Under the pieces are notes generated by a model. It made no database searches. It had not been told where the DNA came from and saw nothing but the letters and a program-made list of their open reading frames with translations. Below are positions 43,723 through 52,264 of a stretch of 64,000 nucleotides of DNA, one piece after another. Position 1 is the first letter of the stretch. The number at the start of each line of letters is the position of its first letter. Position numbers and translations under genes: made by a program. The DNA lies in assembly GCF_023051145.1 (NCBI RefSeq), contig NZ_JALKFS010000005.1, forward strand, positions 1,550,001 through 1,614,000, read 5' to 3'. This DNA is from Williamsia sp. DF01-3. Lineage in GTDB: Bacteria > Actinomycetota > Actinomycetes > Mycobacteriales > Mycobacteriaceae.

Positions 43723-44109
43723 TCAGCATTTGCCGGCGGTGAAGTCGCGGACGGCTCGTTCGTAGGTGTCGAGGTGGTCGGGGGTGGCGGTGGGCCACCA
43801 GCTGGTGTGTTCTTGTGCGATGAGGAAGGCGCGGGTTTGATCGTCGGGGACGCTGGCCGCTGCTGCATCAGGTTTTCCGCCCCGATGTCTGCGGTATGCC
43901 CACTGTAGGGCCTGTCTTAGTCGTAACAGTGTCTTACAGGCCTCAGGCGTCTGGTTTAGCCCGTGAGCCAGGCGCCGCCCGCCACCGACGTATGCCGCGC
44001 GGCGGCAGTGCCGACAAGGTCTGCCGCCCCATCTCCTCTGACCAACACCAAGACAGTGCGGGGTCACTCCTGAAACACGTTGCGACGCAGCGATCACGGT
44101 CACGTACAC
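43723..44109 (-). CDS. Hypothetical protein with C-terminal DxLDTYxRAVRDxxAGKC motif
   Basis: The C-terminal part is coherent: RQALQWAYRRHRGGKPDAAA, DQTRAFLIAQEHTSWWPTAT and PDHLDTYERAVRDFTAGKC. The upstream half is Arg/Gly-rich and less convincing; the only in-frame starts are GTG codons near 44097-44109. A homologous tail in the opposite orientation ends at 53254. The two fragments bracket the stress-gene island. Function unknown. Confidence 0.4.
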   Translation of the reverse strand: MYVTVIAASQRVSGVTPHCLGVGQRRWGGRPCRHCRRAAYVGGGRRLAHGLNQTPEACKTLLRLRQALQWAYRRHRGGKPDAAAASVPDDQTRAFLIAQEHTSWWPTATPDHLDTYERAVRDFTAGKC

Positions 44110-44160
44110 GGGAGTCGACGTGGAAGCGGTGATGAGGTACCGGCCGTGCCTACATGGTGT

Positions 44161-44937
44161 TCAGGTGGTGGAGTCGGGTTTGCTCTGGGCCAGTTGTTGG
44201 GCGATCTGTGCAACGGAGACGTTGGTGTCTTGGGACAGGGTGGCCAGCAGAGCAAACGCGGCCTCGGCGTCGATGTTGAAGCGTTCCATGGTGATGCCTT
44301 TTGCTTGACCGATGGAGTCGCGTGAGGTGAGCGCGCGGTGGAACTGTTCGTATCTGCGTGCGGCGTCATACGCCAGTGCCGCGTGGGCGGCGAGGGCGTA
44401 CCCGACCGATAGCGCGTCGTCGGTGATGGCGTGCGGGGCAGTGCAATACACCGTGAGCACACCCAAATTTTCGGTGTGGGTGAACAGCGGGTAGGACACC
44501 ATTGCTCTGATGGGTGAGTGCGCGGCGGCGTCGGCGGCGAGGGTGGGCCACCGATCGTCGGTGCCCAGGTCGCTGACCTCGATGGTGTACTGGCCGGCGG
44601 CGGCATCAAGGCAGGGTCCTTGCCCGCTGCGCTGCTGCAGGTGATCGAACTGGGTAGCGTGTTCGTCGGTGGCTGCCAGGGTCTCGATGATGGTGCGGCC
44701 CTTGACTGTGGTGACTGCGGCCGAGGTGGCGCCGGGGATCAGCGTCAGCGCCGCGGCGACGGCGTCGTTGAGCACTGCGAGCGGCCCGGTCCGGGTTTTG
44801 GCGTGCAGGGCGCGGGCCAGGTCAGCAAGCGCAACGTGCGCCGCCTCGGTGCCGTGGTCGCCGCCGGCGGTGGGCACAACACCCTCACTCGTGGAGGCTG
44901 ATGTCATGACGGTGTCCTTGTCGTTTTCGTCGCTCAT
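44161..44937 (-). CDS. GAF-ANTAR transcription anti-termination regulator
   Basis: A 258-residue regulator from ATG 44937. The GAF domain spans about 60-190 (ALTLIPGATSAAVTTVKGRT, HLQQRSGQGPCLDAAAGQYT, PIRAMVSYPLFTHTENLGVL TVYC). The ANTAR RNA-binding domain is C-terminal (LTSRDSIGQAKGITMERFNI DAEAAFALLATLSQDTN). ANTAR proteins bind paired stem-loops in nascent RNA and relieve termination. It is co-oriented with the Asp23-type operon that ends 167 bases upstream and may regulate it. The same GAF type, without ANTAR, is at 18881. Confidence 0.9.
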   Translation of the reverse strand: MSDENDKDTVMTSASTSEGVVPTAGGDHGTEAAHVALADLARALHAKTRTGPLAVLNDAVAAALTLIPGATSAAVTTVKGRTIIETLAATDEHATQFDHLQQRSGQGPCLDAAAGQYTIEVSDLGTDDRWPTLAADAAAHSPIRAMVSYPLFTHTENLGVLTVYCTAPHAITDDALSVGYALAAHAALAYDAARRYEQFHRALTSRDSIGQAKGITMERFNIDAEAAFALLATLSQDTNVSVAQIAQQLAQSKPDSTT

Positions 44938-45103
44938 CGGCGTAGCTGAGTAGCCCAAGTATGGATGTCTGCTAGCCTCGTGTGTACTAGTGATCCCCCC
45001 AGGGCGCGGGTCGCGGTTGACCCGGAAGCGGTTGCAGCACAGCACATTGTGGGGTACGCCCCGGAGCGAGGGGCCCGGAGAGGCTTGCGTGGTCGGGCGG
45101 GGT

Positions 45104-45283
45104 TTATGCCGCCGGGTCCTCGGTGGGGTAGGTGTCTGGTTCATGTTCATGTTTCTCGCGGCGCTGGCGTGCGCGGGCGAGGTGGACGGGCACCGGTAGT
45201 TCGAGATCGGCGGGGTTGTTTGTGGTCGCCTGTGTCTGCGCGGGGTCGCGGGCGGGTGGGGTGTGCGGCGGGGTGTTCTTCAT
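45104..45283 (-). CDS. Small Pro-rich protein of the Asp23 operon, 59 aa
   Basis: Starts at ATG 45283 inside an ATGA overlap with the preceding AmaP-like gene, which supports translation. Sequence MKNTPPHTPPARDPAQTQAT, then ADLELPVPVHLARARQRREK and an acidic end. Polar, no membrane segment. Last gene of the operon; function unknown. Confidence 0.6.
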   Translation of the reverse strand: MKNTPPHTPPARDPAQTQATTNNPADLELPVPVHLARARQRREKHEHEPDTYPTEDPAA

Positions 45284-45849
45284 GCGACGCGGCGGGCGGC
45301 GCCGGCGGAGGTGTCGATGCGCACGGTGGTGCGCGTGGCTAGGGTCGGGTCGCCGGTGGCGCGGGCGAGGTCGGCGCAGACCGCGTCGATGGCGTCGGTC
45401 AGCTCGGACAGGTTCTCCTCTGCGGCGACTGACACGGTCAGGTCCAGGGTGCGGGTGCCCCGGTCGATGACGGCTTTGCCTTTCGCGGAGCGGACATCTG
45501 GTCGCTGGGCGAGGGCGTAGGCGGCGGCGTCGACCACAGCTGTGAGGTCCACGGTGATGGTGCCGCGATCGTCCGCGTCGTGCAGCGGCAGGGGTTTGGT
45601 TTTGGCTGCCGGGGTGTGGGTGAGCAGCCATCGCACGCCGATGATCACGAGCAGGACTCCGGCGCCGGCCACGGCCCAGGGCCACCACGGTTGCGAGGTG
45701 GCGCTCATCAGCGGCGCGGCGGTGATGCGGTCAGGGAAGCCGGAGGACAGGGTGGTGTTCCAGATCAGGGCGCCGGCGCCGACCGCGATCACCAGCAGCC
45801 CGATCAGGGCGGCGGCAATGCGGTCCAGGGTGCTTGCTGTGCGGGTCAC
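45280..45849 (-). CDS. AmaP-like membrane protein of the Asp23 cluster
   Basis: A 189-residue protein from GTG 45849, overlapping the preceding gene by GTGA. Two N-terminal membrane helices (AAALIGLLVIAVGAGALIW and WPWAVAGAGVLLVIIGVRWL) are followed by a cytoplasmic alpha/beta domain (TVDLTAVVDAAAYALAQRPD, LDLTVSVAAEENLSELTDAI). This layout is that of AmaP, which anchors Asp23 to the membrane in Firmicutes. The anchoring role here is by analogy. Confidence 0.8.
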   Translation of the reverse strand: MTRTASTLDRIAAALIGLLVIAVGAGALIWNTTLSSGFPDRITAAPLMSATSQPWWPWAVAGAGVLLVIIGVRWLLTHTPAAKTKPLPLHDADDRGTITVDLTAVVDAAAYALAQRPDVRSAKGKAVIDRGTRTLDLTVSVAAEENLSELTDAIDAVCADLARATGDPTLATRTTVRIDTSAGAARRVA

Positions 45850-46412
45850 CGTTCGGCCTTTCGTACGCGGACAACAACGTTCGGTTCATTCGCCAGAACC
45901 TGAGCGACCGAGGTGCGCACGGCGTGTTGGGTCTGTGCGGCGATGTCGGGGTTGGCGGGATCGGTGGTGTGGGCGGTGATGACCAGGGTGCGGCGGGTGG
46001 CCCGCGAGGTTGCCTCGAGCACGCCGGGAACCCGGTGGGCGGTCGCCGAGGCGGCCCGGGCGAGATCGGCGGGTCTGATCCAGACCGCCGACCGGGCATC
46101 GAGTTGTAGCGCTGTGGTGCGACGCGGCCGCACCGCGCTGTACAGCATCCAAGCGCCCAGGAGCACCAGCGCGATACCGGCGGCGATCATCCAGCCGGTG
46201 AACTCGAGCCCATCGATCCAGTCGATGGCGGCGTCGATCCACAACGGGCCGCCCAGCCAGCCGGCGGCGATGCACGCATCGCGCATCGCTATGCATCCGG
46301 CGGCGATGAGCAGCACCGCGAGCAGCGCCCCGATGTATCCGGCGGCCGGCGGCGCCGCGGGCGCTCGCCCCGCAGCCGGCATGGTCTGCGAGTCGGTGGT
46401 GTCGGTACTCAT
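45846..46412 (-). CDS. DUF6286-type membrane protein of the Asp23 cluster
   Basis: A 188-residue protein with two membrane segments (AAGYIGALLAVLLIAAGCIA and TGWMIAAGIALVLLGAWMLY) and a C-terminal domain ending NPDIAAQTQHAVRTSVAQVL ANEPNVVVRVRKAER, a pattern shared with AmaP/Asp23-like domains. It overlaps both neighbours by 4 bases. Probably part of a membrane-bound complex with Asp23-family proteins. Confidence 0.8.
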   Translation of the reverse strand: MSTDTTDSQTMPAAGRAPAAPPAAGYIGALLAVLLIAAGCIAMRDACIAAGWLGGPLWIDAAIDWIDGLEFTGWMIAAGIALVLLGAWMLYSAVRPRRTTALQLDARSAVWIRPADLARAASATAHRVPGVLEATSRATRRTLVITAHTTDPANPDIAAQTQHAVRTSVAQVLANEPNVVVRVRKAER

Positions 46413-46849
46413 TGCACCCGCCTAATCGGTGCTGTGTCGTCGACCGAGAGGACGCGGGTGATGGCCACATCGACGGCGTCGACGTGCAGACCGGCGAACT
46501 GTTCGAGGGCGTCGGCGACGTTGTCTTGCAGCCGGCGTGCGACCTCGGGCAGGGCGCACGGCCAGGCCGCGGCGACCTCGAGGTGGGCGCGGACCCGGTC
46601 TCCGGCGATGACCACCCGTACCCGCGGCAGGTCCCGGCCGGTGAGCTTGTCGAGTCCGCCGGCGTGGGCTTCGATGTCGGGACTGTCCAGGGCGGCGCGT
46701 TCGGCTACCCGTTGAGCGACTTTATCGCGCACCACCAGCCGGCCCCGCTGGCCTGGTTCGGTGGCCTGCGGCGCCGCGCCGGCGGGGGCGGTGCTCGCAG
46801 GTGCGGACTCGGGTTCGGGGTCGGTAAGGGTGGCGCCGCGGCTATCCAC
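46409..46849 (-). CDS. Asp23/Gls24 family envelope stress protein
   Basis: A protein of 146 residues from GTG 46849, which overlaps the preceding small gene by 8 bases. After a Pro/Ala-rich leader, the Asp23 domain reads GRLVVRDKVAQRVAERAALD, RVRVVIAGDRVRAHLEVAAA and VARRLQDNVADALEQFAGLH VDAVDVAITRV. Asp23 proteins help maintain the cell envelope under alkaline or wall stress. One of at least three Asp23-type proteins in this operon. Confidence 0.85.
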   Translation of the reverse strand: MDSRGATLTDPEPESAPASTAPAGAAPQATEPGQRGRLVVRDKVAQRVAERAALDSPDIEAHAGGLDKLTGRDLPRVRVVIAGDRVRAHLEVAAAWPCALPEVARRLQDNVADALEQFAGLHVDAVDVAITRVLSVDDTAPIRRVQ

Positions 46850-47021
46850 GGCCGCGCCCCCGCAGCAGAGCGGACAGGTCGAGTTCGCCGTCGCGCTGGC
46901 CGCCGAGGAGGTACCCGGCAACGCCCAGGACCAGGGCGATCAGAAAACCGGTGAAGCCGCCGGCTGCGGCGGCGACACCGAGCAGCAGCCCAGCAATCAG
47001 GCCGAGTGACGAGGTGGTCAT
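46842..47021 (-). CDS. DUF2273-like small membrane protein, 59 aa
   Basis: ATG 47021 follows GGAGG. The sequence MTTSSLGLIAGLLLGVAAAA, then GGFTGFLIALVLGVAGYLLG forms two glycine-rich membrane helices and ends DGELDLSALL. DUF2273 proteins regularly accompany Asp23 and AmaP. Short but strongly supported by its ribosome site, its hydrophobic pattern and its overlap with the Asp23 gene. Confidence 0.8.
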   Translation of the reverse strand: MTTSSLGLIAGLLLGVAAAAGGFTGFLIALVLGVAGYLLGGQRDGELDLSALLRGRGRG

Positions 47022-47097
47022 AAAAACCTCCGTAAAAGGGATCGGTATGCGGCACCGGTGGGTGCGGCGAAGGGGTTGGGGTGAACCGTGTGGTCGG

Positions 47098-47361
47098 TCA
47101 GATGTCGACGTAGCGGCGCCGCCGGCGGGATCGAAGGCGGGTGCGGTGGATCCACCGGCGCAGCGGCCTGCGACGGCGGTGAAAAACGGTGACCGTCGAT
47201 GCGGGTCGAGCGGCCCGGGAGGGCCCGAGGAGGGTGTCGATGTCGGCGAAGGCGGCTATCAGCTCGGCCGGGTCACCACCCCGATCGGGATGCGAACGGC
47301 GAGCGGCCGCCCGCCGGGCGGCAGCCCGACTGCTGTAGGTGGCCCACTCGCGCTCGGTCAT
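47098..47361 (-). CDS. Truncated J-domain-like protein, 87 aa
   Basis: Starts at ATG 47361 in an ATGA overlap. The sequence AAARRSHPDRGGDPAELIAA FADIDTLLG has the HPD loop and following helix of DnaJ domains, but only the second half of a normal J domain is present. The C-terminus is Arg-rich. It may bind DnaK or nucleic acid; it is an unusual member of an Asp23 operon. Confidence 0.65.
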   Translation of the reverse strand: MTEREWATYSSRAAARRAAARRSHPDRGGDPAELIAAFADIDTLLGPSRAARPASTVTVFHRRRRPLRRWIHRTRLRSRRRRRYVDI

Positions 47362-47663
47362 CTCTTCGCGCCTTCACCCTCACCGACTGGGACGACATCT
47401 TCGACGGTCACATTCACCGCACCGTCGTGCACAGCGCTCACGGCCCGCCGTATCGCCGCGGCAGTGTCACGGATCGGCGCGCCGATCCGCACACTGACAT
47501 GGACATCGATGGCGCCCGCGTCGGCAATCCGCACTCCGGGCACCCGGCGGCCGGGCAGGTAGGTCGCGACCTCACCGAACATTCCGGCGTGCAGCCCGGC
47601 AACACCAGGCACTGCGGTGACCACGGCGGCGATCTGATCGACCTGTGCCTCGGTGCTCGTCAT
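47358..47663 (-). CDS. Asp23-family protein, short form (101 aa)
   Basis: From ATG 47663: IAAVVTAVPGVAGLHAGMFG EVATYLPGRRVPGVRI, then DVHVSVRIGAPIRDTAAAIR RAVSAVHDGAVNVTVEDVVP. This is the core of the Asp23 fold. The frame also opens at ATG 47738, coupled by ATGA to the upstream gene, which would add 25 residues; I prefer 47663 because the extension is unlike the family. Confidence 0.8.
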   Translation of the reverse strand: MTSTEAQVDQIAAVVTAVPGVAGLHAGMFGEVATYLPGRRVPGVRIADAGAIDVHVSVRIGAPIRDTAAAIRRAVSAVHDGAVNVTVEDVVPVGEGEGAKR

Positions 47664-47734
47664 GTGCCTGGGTCCTTGTGCCGGGTCACGCTGTTCGGCG
47701 ATCTCAGGCGAGCCACCGAACGGGTGGGTGGGGC

Positions 47735-48190
47735 TCATTCCACGCGCGCGGGGGTATCAGCGCTGTCGCTGTCGTCGTCGAGGTGCACATCGTGGACGGT
47801 GATGTTGACCTCGGTGACCTCAAGGCCGGTCATCCGTTCGATGGCGGCGATGGTGTTGCGGCGGATACCTGCGGCGAGATCGGCGATGGAGACGCCGTAG
47901 TCGGCGACGATGTCGATGTCGATGGCGGCCTGCTTCTCACCGACTTCCACCGACACTCCCTGGGCGTGATTGACGCTCGCGCCGGGAATCCGTTCGCGCA
48001 GCGCGCCAACCGCCCGCGTCGCACCGCCGCCCAGGCTGTACACCCCGTTGACCTCGCGGGCGGAGATGCCGGCGATCTTCGAGACCACCGTGTCCGCGAT
48101 CGATGTCTTGCCCTCGGAGGTCAGGAGCGCCGACTCACTATCGGGGGTCTTGACTGGACTGGTCGAGCTGGCTTGCTGCGTGCTGGTCAT
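47735..48190 (-). CDS. Asp23/Gls24 family envelope stress protein
   Basis: A 151-residue Asp23 protein, first gene of the minus-strand operon, from ATG 48190. The conserved core is TSIADTVVSKIAGISAREVN GVYSLGGGATRAVG, EVGEKQAAIDIDIVADYGVS and GIRRNTIAAIERMTGLEVTE VNITVHDVHL. It is divergent from the ECF sigma gene at 48361; the 170 bases between probably hold both promoters. Confidence 0.9.
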   Translation of the reverse strand: MTSTQQASSTSPVKTPDSESALLTSEGKTSIADTVVSKIAGISAREVNGVYSLGGGATRAVGALRERIPGASVNHAQGVSVEVGEKQAAIDIDIVADYGVSIADLAAGIRRNTIAAIERMTGLEVTEVNITVHDVHLDDDSDSADTPARVE

Positions 48191-48360
48191 GGACTGCCTC
48201 TTTCTGGTGCGAATGTCTACGAACTGCAGTCGCGCCAGCTGCCAGAAACCGAACGTCTCAGATGGGTGATCTACGTCACATAACTGGGCGGTGGTGTGCC
48301 CGGTTTCGATTTGGGGCATGCCTGCTCGACGGGGATCGTTCGCGGCGGGACGGGAGTGGT

Positions 48361-48939
48361 GTGCACGTGTACGACCGGACCGACCTTGCACTCACCGATG
48401 CCGGTGATGACGTGTTGCGGCAGGCGGCCCGGCTCGGTGACCGCGAAGCGTTCGAGGTGCTGGTTCACCGCTACGGTCCGGCCCTGTACCGGTACGGGGT
48501 GCAGATGCTGGCCAACGACGCCGACGTCGCGGACGCTGTGCAGGAGACGTTCATCGCCGCCTGGCGACAGCTCGACACGTTCCGCGGCGAGTCTTCGCTC
48601 AAGACGTGGCTGTTTTCGATCTGCTCCCGCAAAATTGTCGACACCTATCGGCTCAAACATGCCGCACCGATCAACGACGAGCTGCTGGCCGCGGTCCCCG
48701 ACACCGACGCCGCTCGTGACCCCTTCCTCGCGGCCGCGGGCGGGGAGTTCTTGCGCGCCCTGGACGCGGCCCTGACCGAACTGCCCGTGCGTCAACGCGC
48801 GGCATGGATAATGCATGAGGTCGAGGCAATGACGTTTCCCGAGATCGGCGCGGCGCTACGGCTCAGTCCGGACGCCGCGCGCGGGCAGCACCATCGAGCA
48901 ACCAGCAACTTGAAAGTGCGACTGCGGAGGTGGCAATGA
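48361..48939 (+). CDS. ECF RNA polymerase sigma factor
   Basis: A 192-residue sigma factor from GTG 48361 (GGGAG 6 bases upstream). Region 2 is GDREAFEVLVHRYGPALYRY then DADVADAVQETFIAAWRQLD TFRGESSLKTWLFSICSRK; region 4 is LPVRQRAAWIMHEVEAMTFP EIGAALRLSPDAARGQHHRA. No anti-sigma gene follows; instead the next gene, overlapping by ATGA, is an Asp23-like protein. It likely drives the divergent envelope-stress genes. Confidence 0.9.
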   Translation: MHVYDRTDLALTDAGDDVLRQAARLGDREAFEVLVHRYGPALYRYGVQMLANDADVADAVQETFIAAWRQLDTFRGESSLKTWLFSICSRKIVDTYRLKHAAPINDELLAAVPDTDAARDPFLAAAGGEFLRALDAALTELPVRQRAAWIMHEVEAMTFPEIGAALRLSPDAARGQHHRATSNLKVRLRRWQ

Positions 48940-49388
48940 CAAAACCCGACCCGATCCTCGACCGCGCCGCCGCCATCTTGCGATCCACACCCGACCCCGG
49001 GTGGGATGCGGCCAGCGAGAAGATCATCGCTGCCGTGCGCGCCGCCCCCCGCCACGGCTGGCCCCTGCGCAGCGCCACCCCACCAGGCCCGCCCGGCGAA
49101 GGCTCGGTCTACATCACCGACCACGTCCTGCGCTCGACGGTGGCCCGCGAACTGCGCCGCACCTACCTGTGCCAGCCCACCGCCATCGACATCGACTTCC
49201 ACGGCACCGAACTACGCGCACTGACCATCCACGTCACTGGCAGCTACGGCGCACACCTACGCACCCTGGCCGAGCGCATCCGCGCCACCACCGCCGACAT
49301 CATCACCGACCTCTACGCCCACCACGGCGCCACCGCACGCGCCCACATCGACATCATCATCACCGACGTCGCCGTCGGAGACCCCTGA
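48936..49388 (+). CDS. Asp23-like protein coupled to the ECF sigma gene
   Basis: A 150-residue protein overlapping the sigma stop by ATGA. The first 40 residues (PILDRAAAILRSTPDPGWDA ASEKIIAAVRAAPR) are helical, as in the sigma-binding part of some anti-sigma factors. The rest is Asp23-like (VYITDHVLRSTVARELRRTY, LRALTIHVTGSYGAHLRTLA, ARAHIDIIITDVAVGDP). It may combine sigma control and envelope sensing, which is an inference. Confidence 0.75.
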   Translation: MTKPDPILDRAAAILRSTPDPGWDAASEKIIAAVRAAPRHGWPLRSATPPGPPGEGSVYITDHVLRSTVARELRRTYLCQPTAIDIDFHGTELRALTIHVTGSYGAHLRTLAERIRATTADIITDLYAHHGATARAHIDIIITDVAVGDP

Positions 49389-49783
49389 CCCCCGAGACAC
49401 CACACAACTCAGCCAGGCAGACGAAATAAGCGCTGGTGCAGCATTTTCCGTTCGTTCACCCGTAGTAAACGCGCCATTCCGGCCCACCCACGTTCTGAAG
49501 GGGCCGCACAACGAGGCGAAGAAGAGCACACGCATGAGGCAGGGTCTGCACGGGGCGTGCGCGGTTCCGGACGCTGCCTCCCGCTCACGTACGCAGGCCT
49601 AAAAGTCTGAGCAACAACAGCTTTGAGTGGTCGTGCGGCGTCGTCAGGGGTGCTGGGCAGTTCTATGTCCGCATCTCAGGAAAGCATGTTTGCCCGCGTC
49701 AGACCGCGGGCACCCTGCACATGATGCGAATTGCTGTAACCCACGGCGCTCATCTTCACAGTCTTCATGGCAAGGAGCCCCTC
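49389..49783 (+). other. Intergenic region before PRC-barrel gene
   Basis: About 395 bases. I see no supported gene on either strand. It holds the upstream region of the PRC-barrel gene, with an AAGGAG-like site (GCAAGGAGCC) just before ATG 49784. Confidence 0.5.
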
Positions 49784-50544
49784 ATGAGCATCACCACCCA
49801 GCAAGCGAACGCCCTGACCTCCGCCGGTGGCAACGTCGTGTCCACCGGAGGCACCAAAATCGGCAACATCGGCCAGATCTACCTCGACTACGCCACCGAT
49901 CAACCGTCCTGGGTCACCGTCAAAACCGGGCTGTTCGGCACCTCAGAATCATTCGTCCCCTTGGCCGCAGCCACCGTCGAGGGCGATGACATCTCCGTGG
50001 ACTACGACAAGGACACCATCAAAGACGCCCCCGGGTAGAACCTGACGGCAACCTTTCACCGCAGGAAGAGAACCGTCTGTACGAGCACTACGGCCTGAGC
50101 GCACCCACCGCCGACCACACCGACACCTCGCAAGATGCAGGGGTCGTCGGACATGACACCTCCGGGCCCACCACCGACGACGCTATGACCGTCTCGGAGG
50201 AAAAGCTCCGGGTCGGAACCACCCAACAAGAAACCGGCCGAGCCCGGCTGCGCAAGTACGTCGTCACCGAAAACGTCACCACCACAGTCCCGGTCAGCCA
50301 CGAAGAGGTTCGTATCGAACGCGAACCCATCACCGATGCCAACCGCGGCGCCGCCCATGACGGACCCGCCATCAGCGAAGAAGAACACGAAGTCGTCCTA
50401 CACAGCGAAGTGCCCGTCGTCGCCAAAGACGTCGAAGCCGTCGAACGGGTCCGACTCAACACCGAAACAATCTCTGAGGAAGCCACCGTCACCGACGAAG
50501 TCCGCAAAGAACGCGTCGAACTCGACGACGACACCACAAAATAG
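49784..50544 (+). pseudogene. PRC-barrel/DUF2382 protein, apparent -1 frameshift
   Basis: The N-terminal PRC-barrel domain (KIGNIGQIYLDYATDQPSWV TVKTGLFG, then SFVPLAAATVEGDDISVDYD) is followed by a stop after KDAPG. The five-C run at 50028-50032 lacks one base; with it the frame continues as RVEPDGNLSPQEENRLYEHY GL into the DUF2382 domain (EEKLRVGTTQQETGRARLRK, EEVRIEREPITD, EEATVTDEVRKERVEL). Such two-domain proteins are common actinobacterial stress proteins. As read the gene is split; sequencing error is likely. Confidence 0.8.
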
Positions 50545-51041
50545 TCCGACCACCGTTCGCTACAGCCAGCCGCCGCTCCCGCGCTCCACGCCGGGGCGGC
50601 GGCTCGCCGCGTACCGGGGTCAATCGCACACCACGCCAGGCCCAACAACGCGATGAACACTCGAGCCGCAGGGATTTCACACACCCGTTCCTTGCATCGA
50701 AAAACTAATCACGACTACCGGCTGCATCCCGCCCCAACAATGAACGACAACTGCGTGCCGGTCGCAGCGGTGCTTGCACCGAGCGGACCCCACCACTGCA
50801 TCACAGAGCGACCGCCGCACGCCATCGATAAACTGACCGGTCCCCGGCAGGTGCCTCAGCGGATTGCGCTACCACTGACATCTGTTCGGCAACAACGTAA
50901 CTGACGACCACAGCCCACGGCGCCGCCTAGTGGCCAGGCCCCCTCATGCATGGGTTCTACGAAGCGGGGTACTCGCCTGTCAGGTCGAAGCCACCGGCCT
51001 GCTGTCCGCGCGATCGCCGAATCCGAATGCGAGTTGTTCTC
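50545..51041 (+). other. Intergenic region before DUF3618 cassette
   Basis: About 500 bases in which the open frames lack ribosome sites and recognisable domains. I see nothing beyond the upstream region of the 51042 gene. Confidence 0.45.
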
Positions 51042-51839
51042 ATGACCACTTCTAGTGGAGTTCCGTTCCCCGATCACAGCACGCCCCCACCCACTGCGCC
51101 GTCCAGCACGGGCGCCGATTCGTCGACCACCGGTGTCGCCAAGGAGCAGGCGGGTGCGGTTGCTGGTACCGCCACCGATGCCGGCAAGCATGTGGCGAAC
51201 GTGGCCGGCGATCAGGCCCAGCAGGTGGCCGGCGAAGTGAAAACCCAGGCCCAGGATCTGATCGGCCAGACCCGTGAGGAACTGACCACCCAGGCCGCGG
51301 CGCAGCAACAACGCGTCGCCGGCGGCCTGCGGGCCTTGTCCGATGAGTTCAGCTCCATGGCCGATGGCTCCGAGAACCCCGGTATCGCCACCGATCTCAC
51401 CCGCCAGGCCTCCCAGCACGCCCACACCGTCGCCTCCTGGCTCGAGGACCGCGAACCCGGCCAGGTCCTCGACGAGGTCACCCGCTTCGCCCGCCGCAAA
51501 CCCGGCACCTTCTTAGCTTTGGCTGCCGGCGCCGGCCTGCTCGCCGGACGCCTGGGCCGCGGCCTCACCGCCGCCAACAGCGATGGCGACACCACCGGTT
51601 CGGGTCCGCGTGCTGTCGCTGCGCCGCCGCACGCTGAGGACACCCCGACTGCACCCCTGCCGCCGCTGCAGACCCCGGCCGCCGGGTATGCGGCACCACC
51701 GGCGGGATACGCCACCGGACAACACGCGACCGGGGCCGGAGGAACCGGCGGACCGGTGGACTCGCCGTACACGGTGCCGCCCGCCTCGACCCCGCAACCG
51801 GGATACCCGACCCATCCGGCCCCGGGCGCGGCGCGATGA
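51042..51839 (+). CDS. Stress-associated Ala/Gln-rich protein, 265 aa
   Basis: First gene of a three-gene cassette. The first 130 residues are amphipathic helix repeats rich in Ala, Gln and Val (AKEQAGAVAGTATDAGKHVA, NVAGDQAQQVAGEVKTQAQD), like LEA or apolipophorin-type proteins. FARRKPGTFLALAAGAGLLA GRLGRGL is a short membrane segment, and the C-terminus is Pro/Gly/Tyr-rich. Its stop overlaps the next start by ATGA. Such proteins are thought to protect or shape the envelope. Confidence 0.75.
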   Translation: MTTSSGVPFPDHSTPPPTAPSSTGADSSTTGVAKEQAGAVAGTATDAGKHVANVAGDQAQQVAGEVKTQAQDLIGQTREELTTQAAAQQQRVAGGLRALSDEFSSMADGSENPGIATDLTRQASQHAHTVASWLEDREPGQVLDEVTRFARRKPGTFLALAAGAGLLAGRLGRGLTAANSDGDTTGSGPRAVAAPPHAEDTPTAPLPPLQTPAAGYAAPPAGYATGQHATGAGGTGGPVDSPYTVPPASTPQPGYPTHPAPGAAR

Positions 51840-52264
51840 CCATCCCGCCCCCACCCCAGCCGCACACCCACAGCGAAAACGACCCCCCATCGCTGGGCGA
51901 GTTACTGTCCAATGTCAGCGAAGACCTGTCCGTTCTGGTCCGCCAGGAACTCGCCTTGGCCAAAGCCGAAGCCACCCAGACCGCCCGCCGCGTCGGCACC
52001 GGATCCGGCATGCTCGTCGGCGCCGCCGTCGCCGGCTATTTCGTGCTGCTGTTCCTCTCGGTCGCGCTGTGGGCCGCTCTGGGCAGCGCGATCGGGCACG
52101 GCTGGTCCGCACTGATCGTCGTACTCGTGTGGGCGATCATCGGCGCCGTCCTCGCTGTCCTGGGCCGCTCGGCGCTACGCACAGCTAAGGGTCTGCCCCA
52201 GACCACCGACACCGTCACCAAAATTCCCGGCGCTCTGGCGCCGCATCCTCAGGAGAAGCCATGA
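51836..52264 (+). CDS. Holin-X (phage holin superfamily III-like) membrane protein
   Basis: A 142-residue protein with the PF07332 pattern: SLGELLSNVSEDLSVLVRQE LALAKAEATQTARRVGTG, then two membrane helices (MLVGAAVAGYFVLLFLSVAL and LIVVLVWAIIGAVLAVLG). Despite the name these are resident membrane proteins of actinobacteria, not phage lysis proteins. It is coupled by ATGA overlaps on both sides. Confidence 0.85.
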   Translation: MTIPPPPQPHTHSENDPPSLGELLSNVSEDLSVLVRQELALAKAEATQTARRVGTGSGMLVGAAVAGYFVLLFLSVALWAALGSAIGHGWSALIVVLVWAIIGAVLAVLGRSALRTAKGLPQTTDTVTKIPGALAPHPQEKP

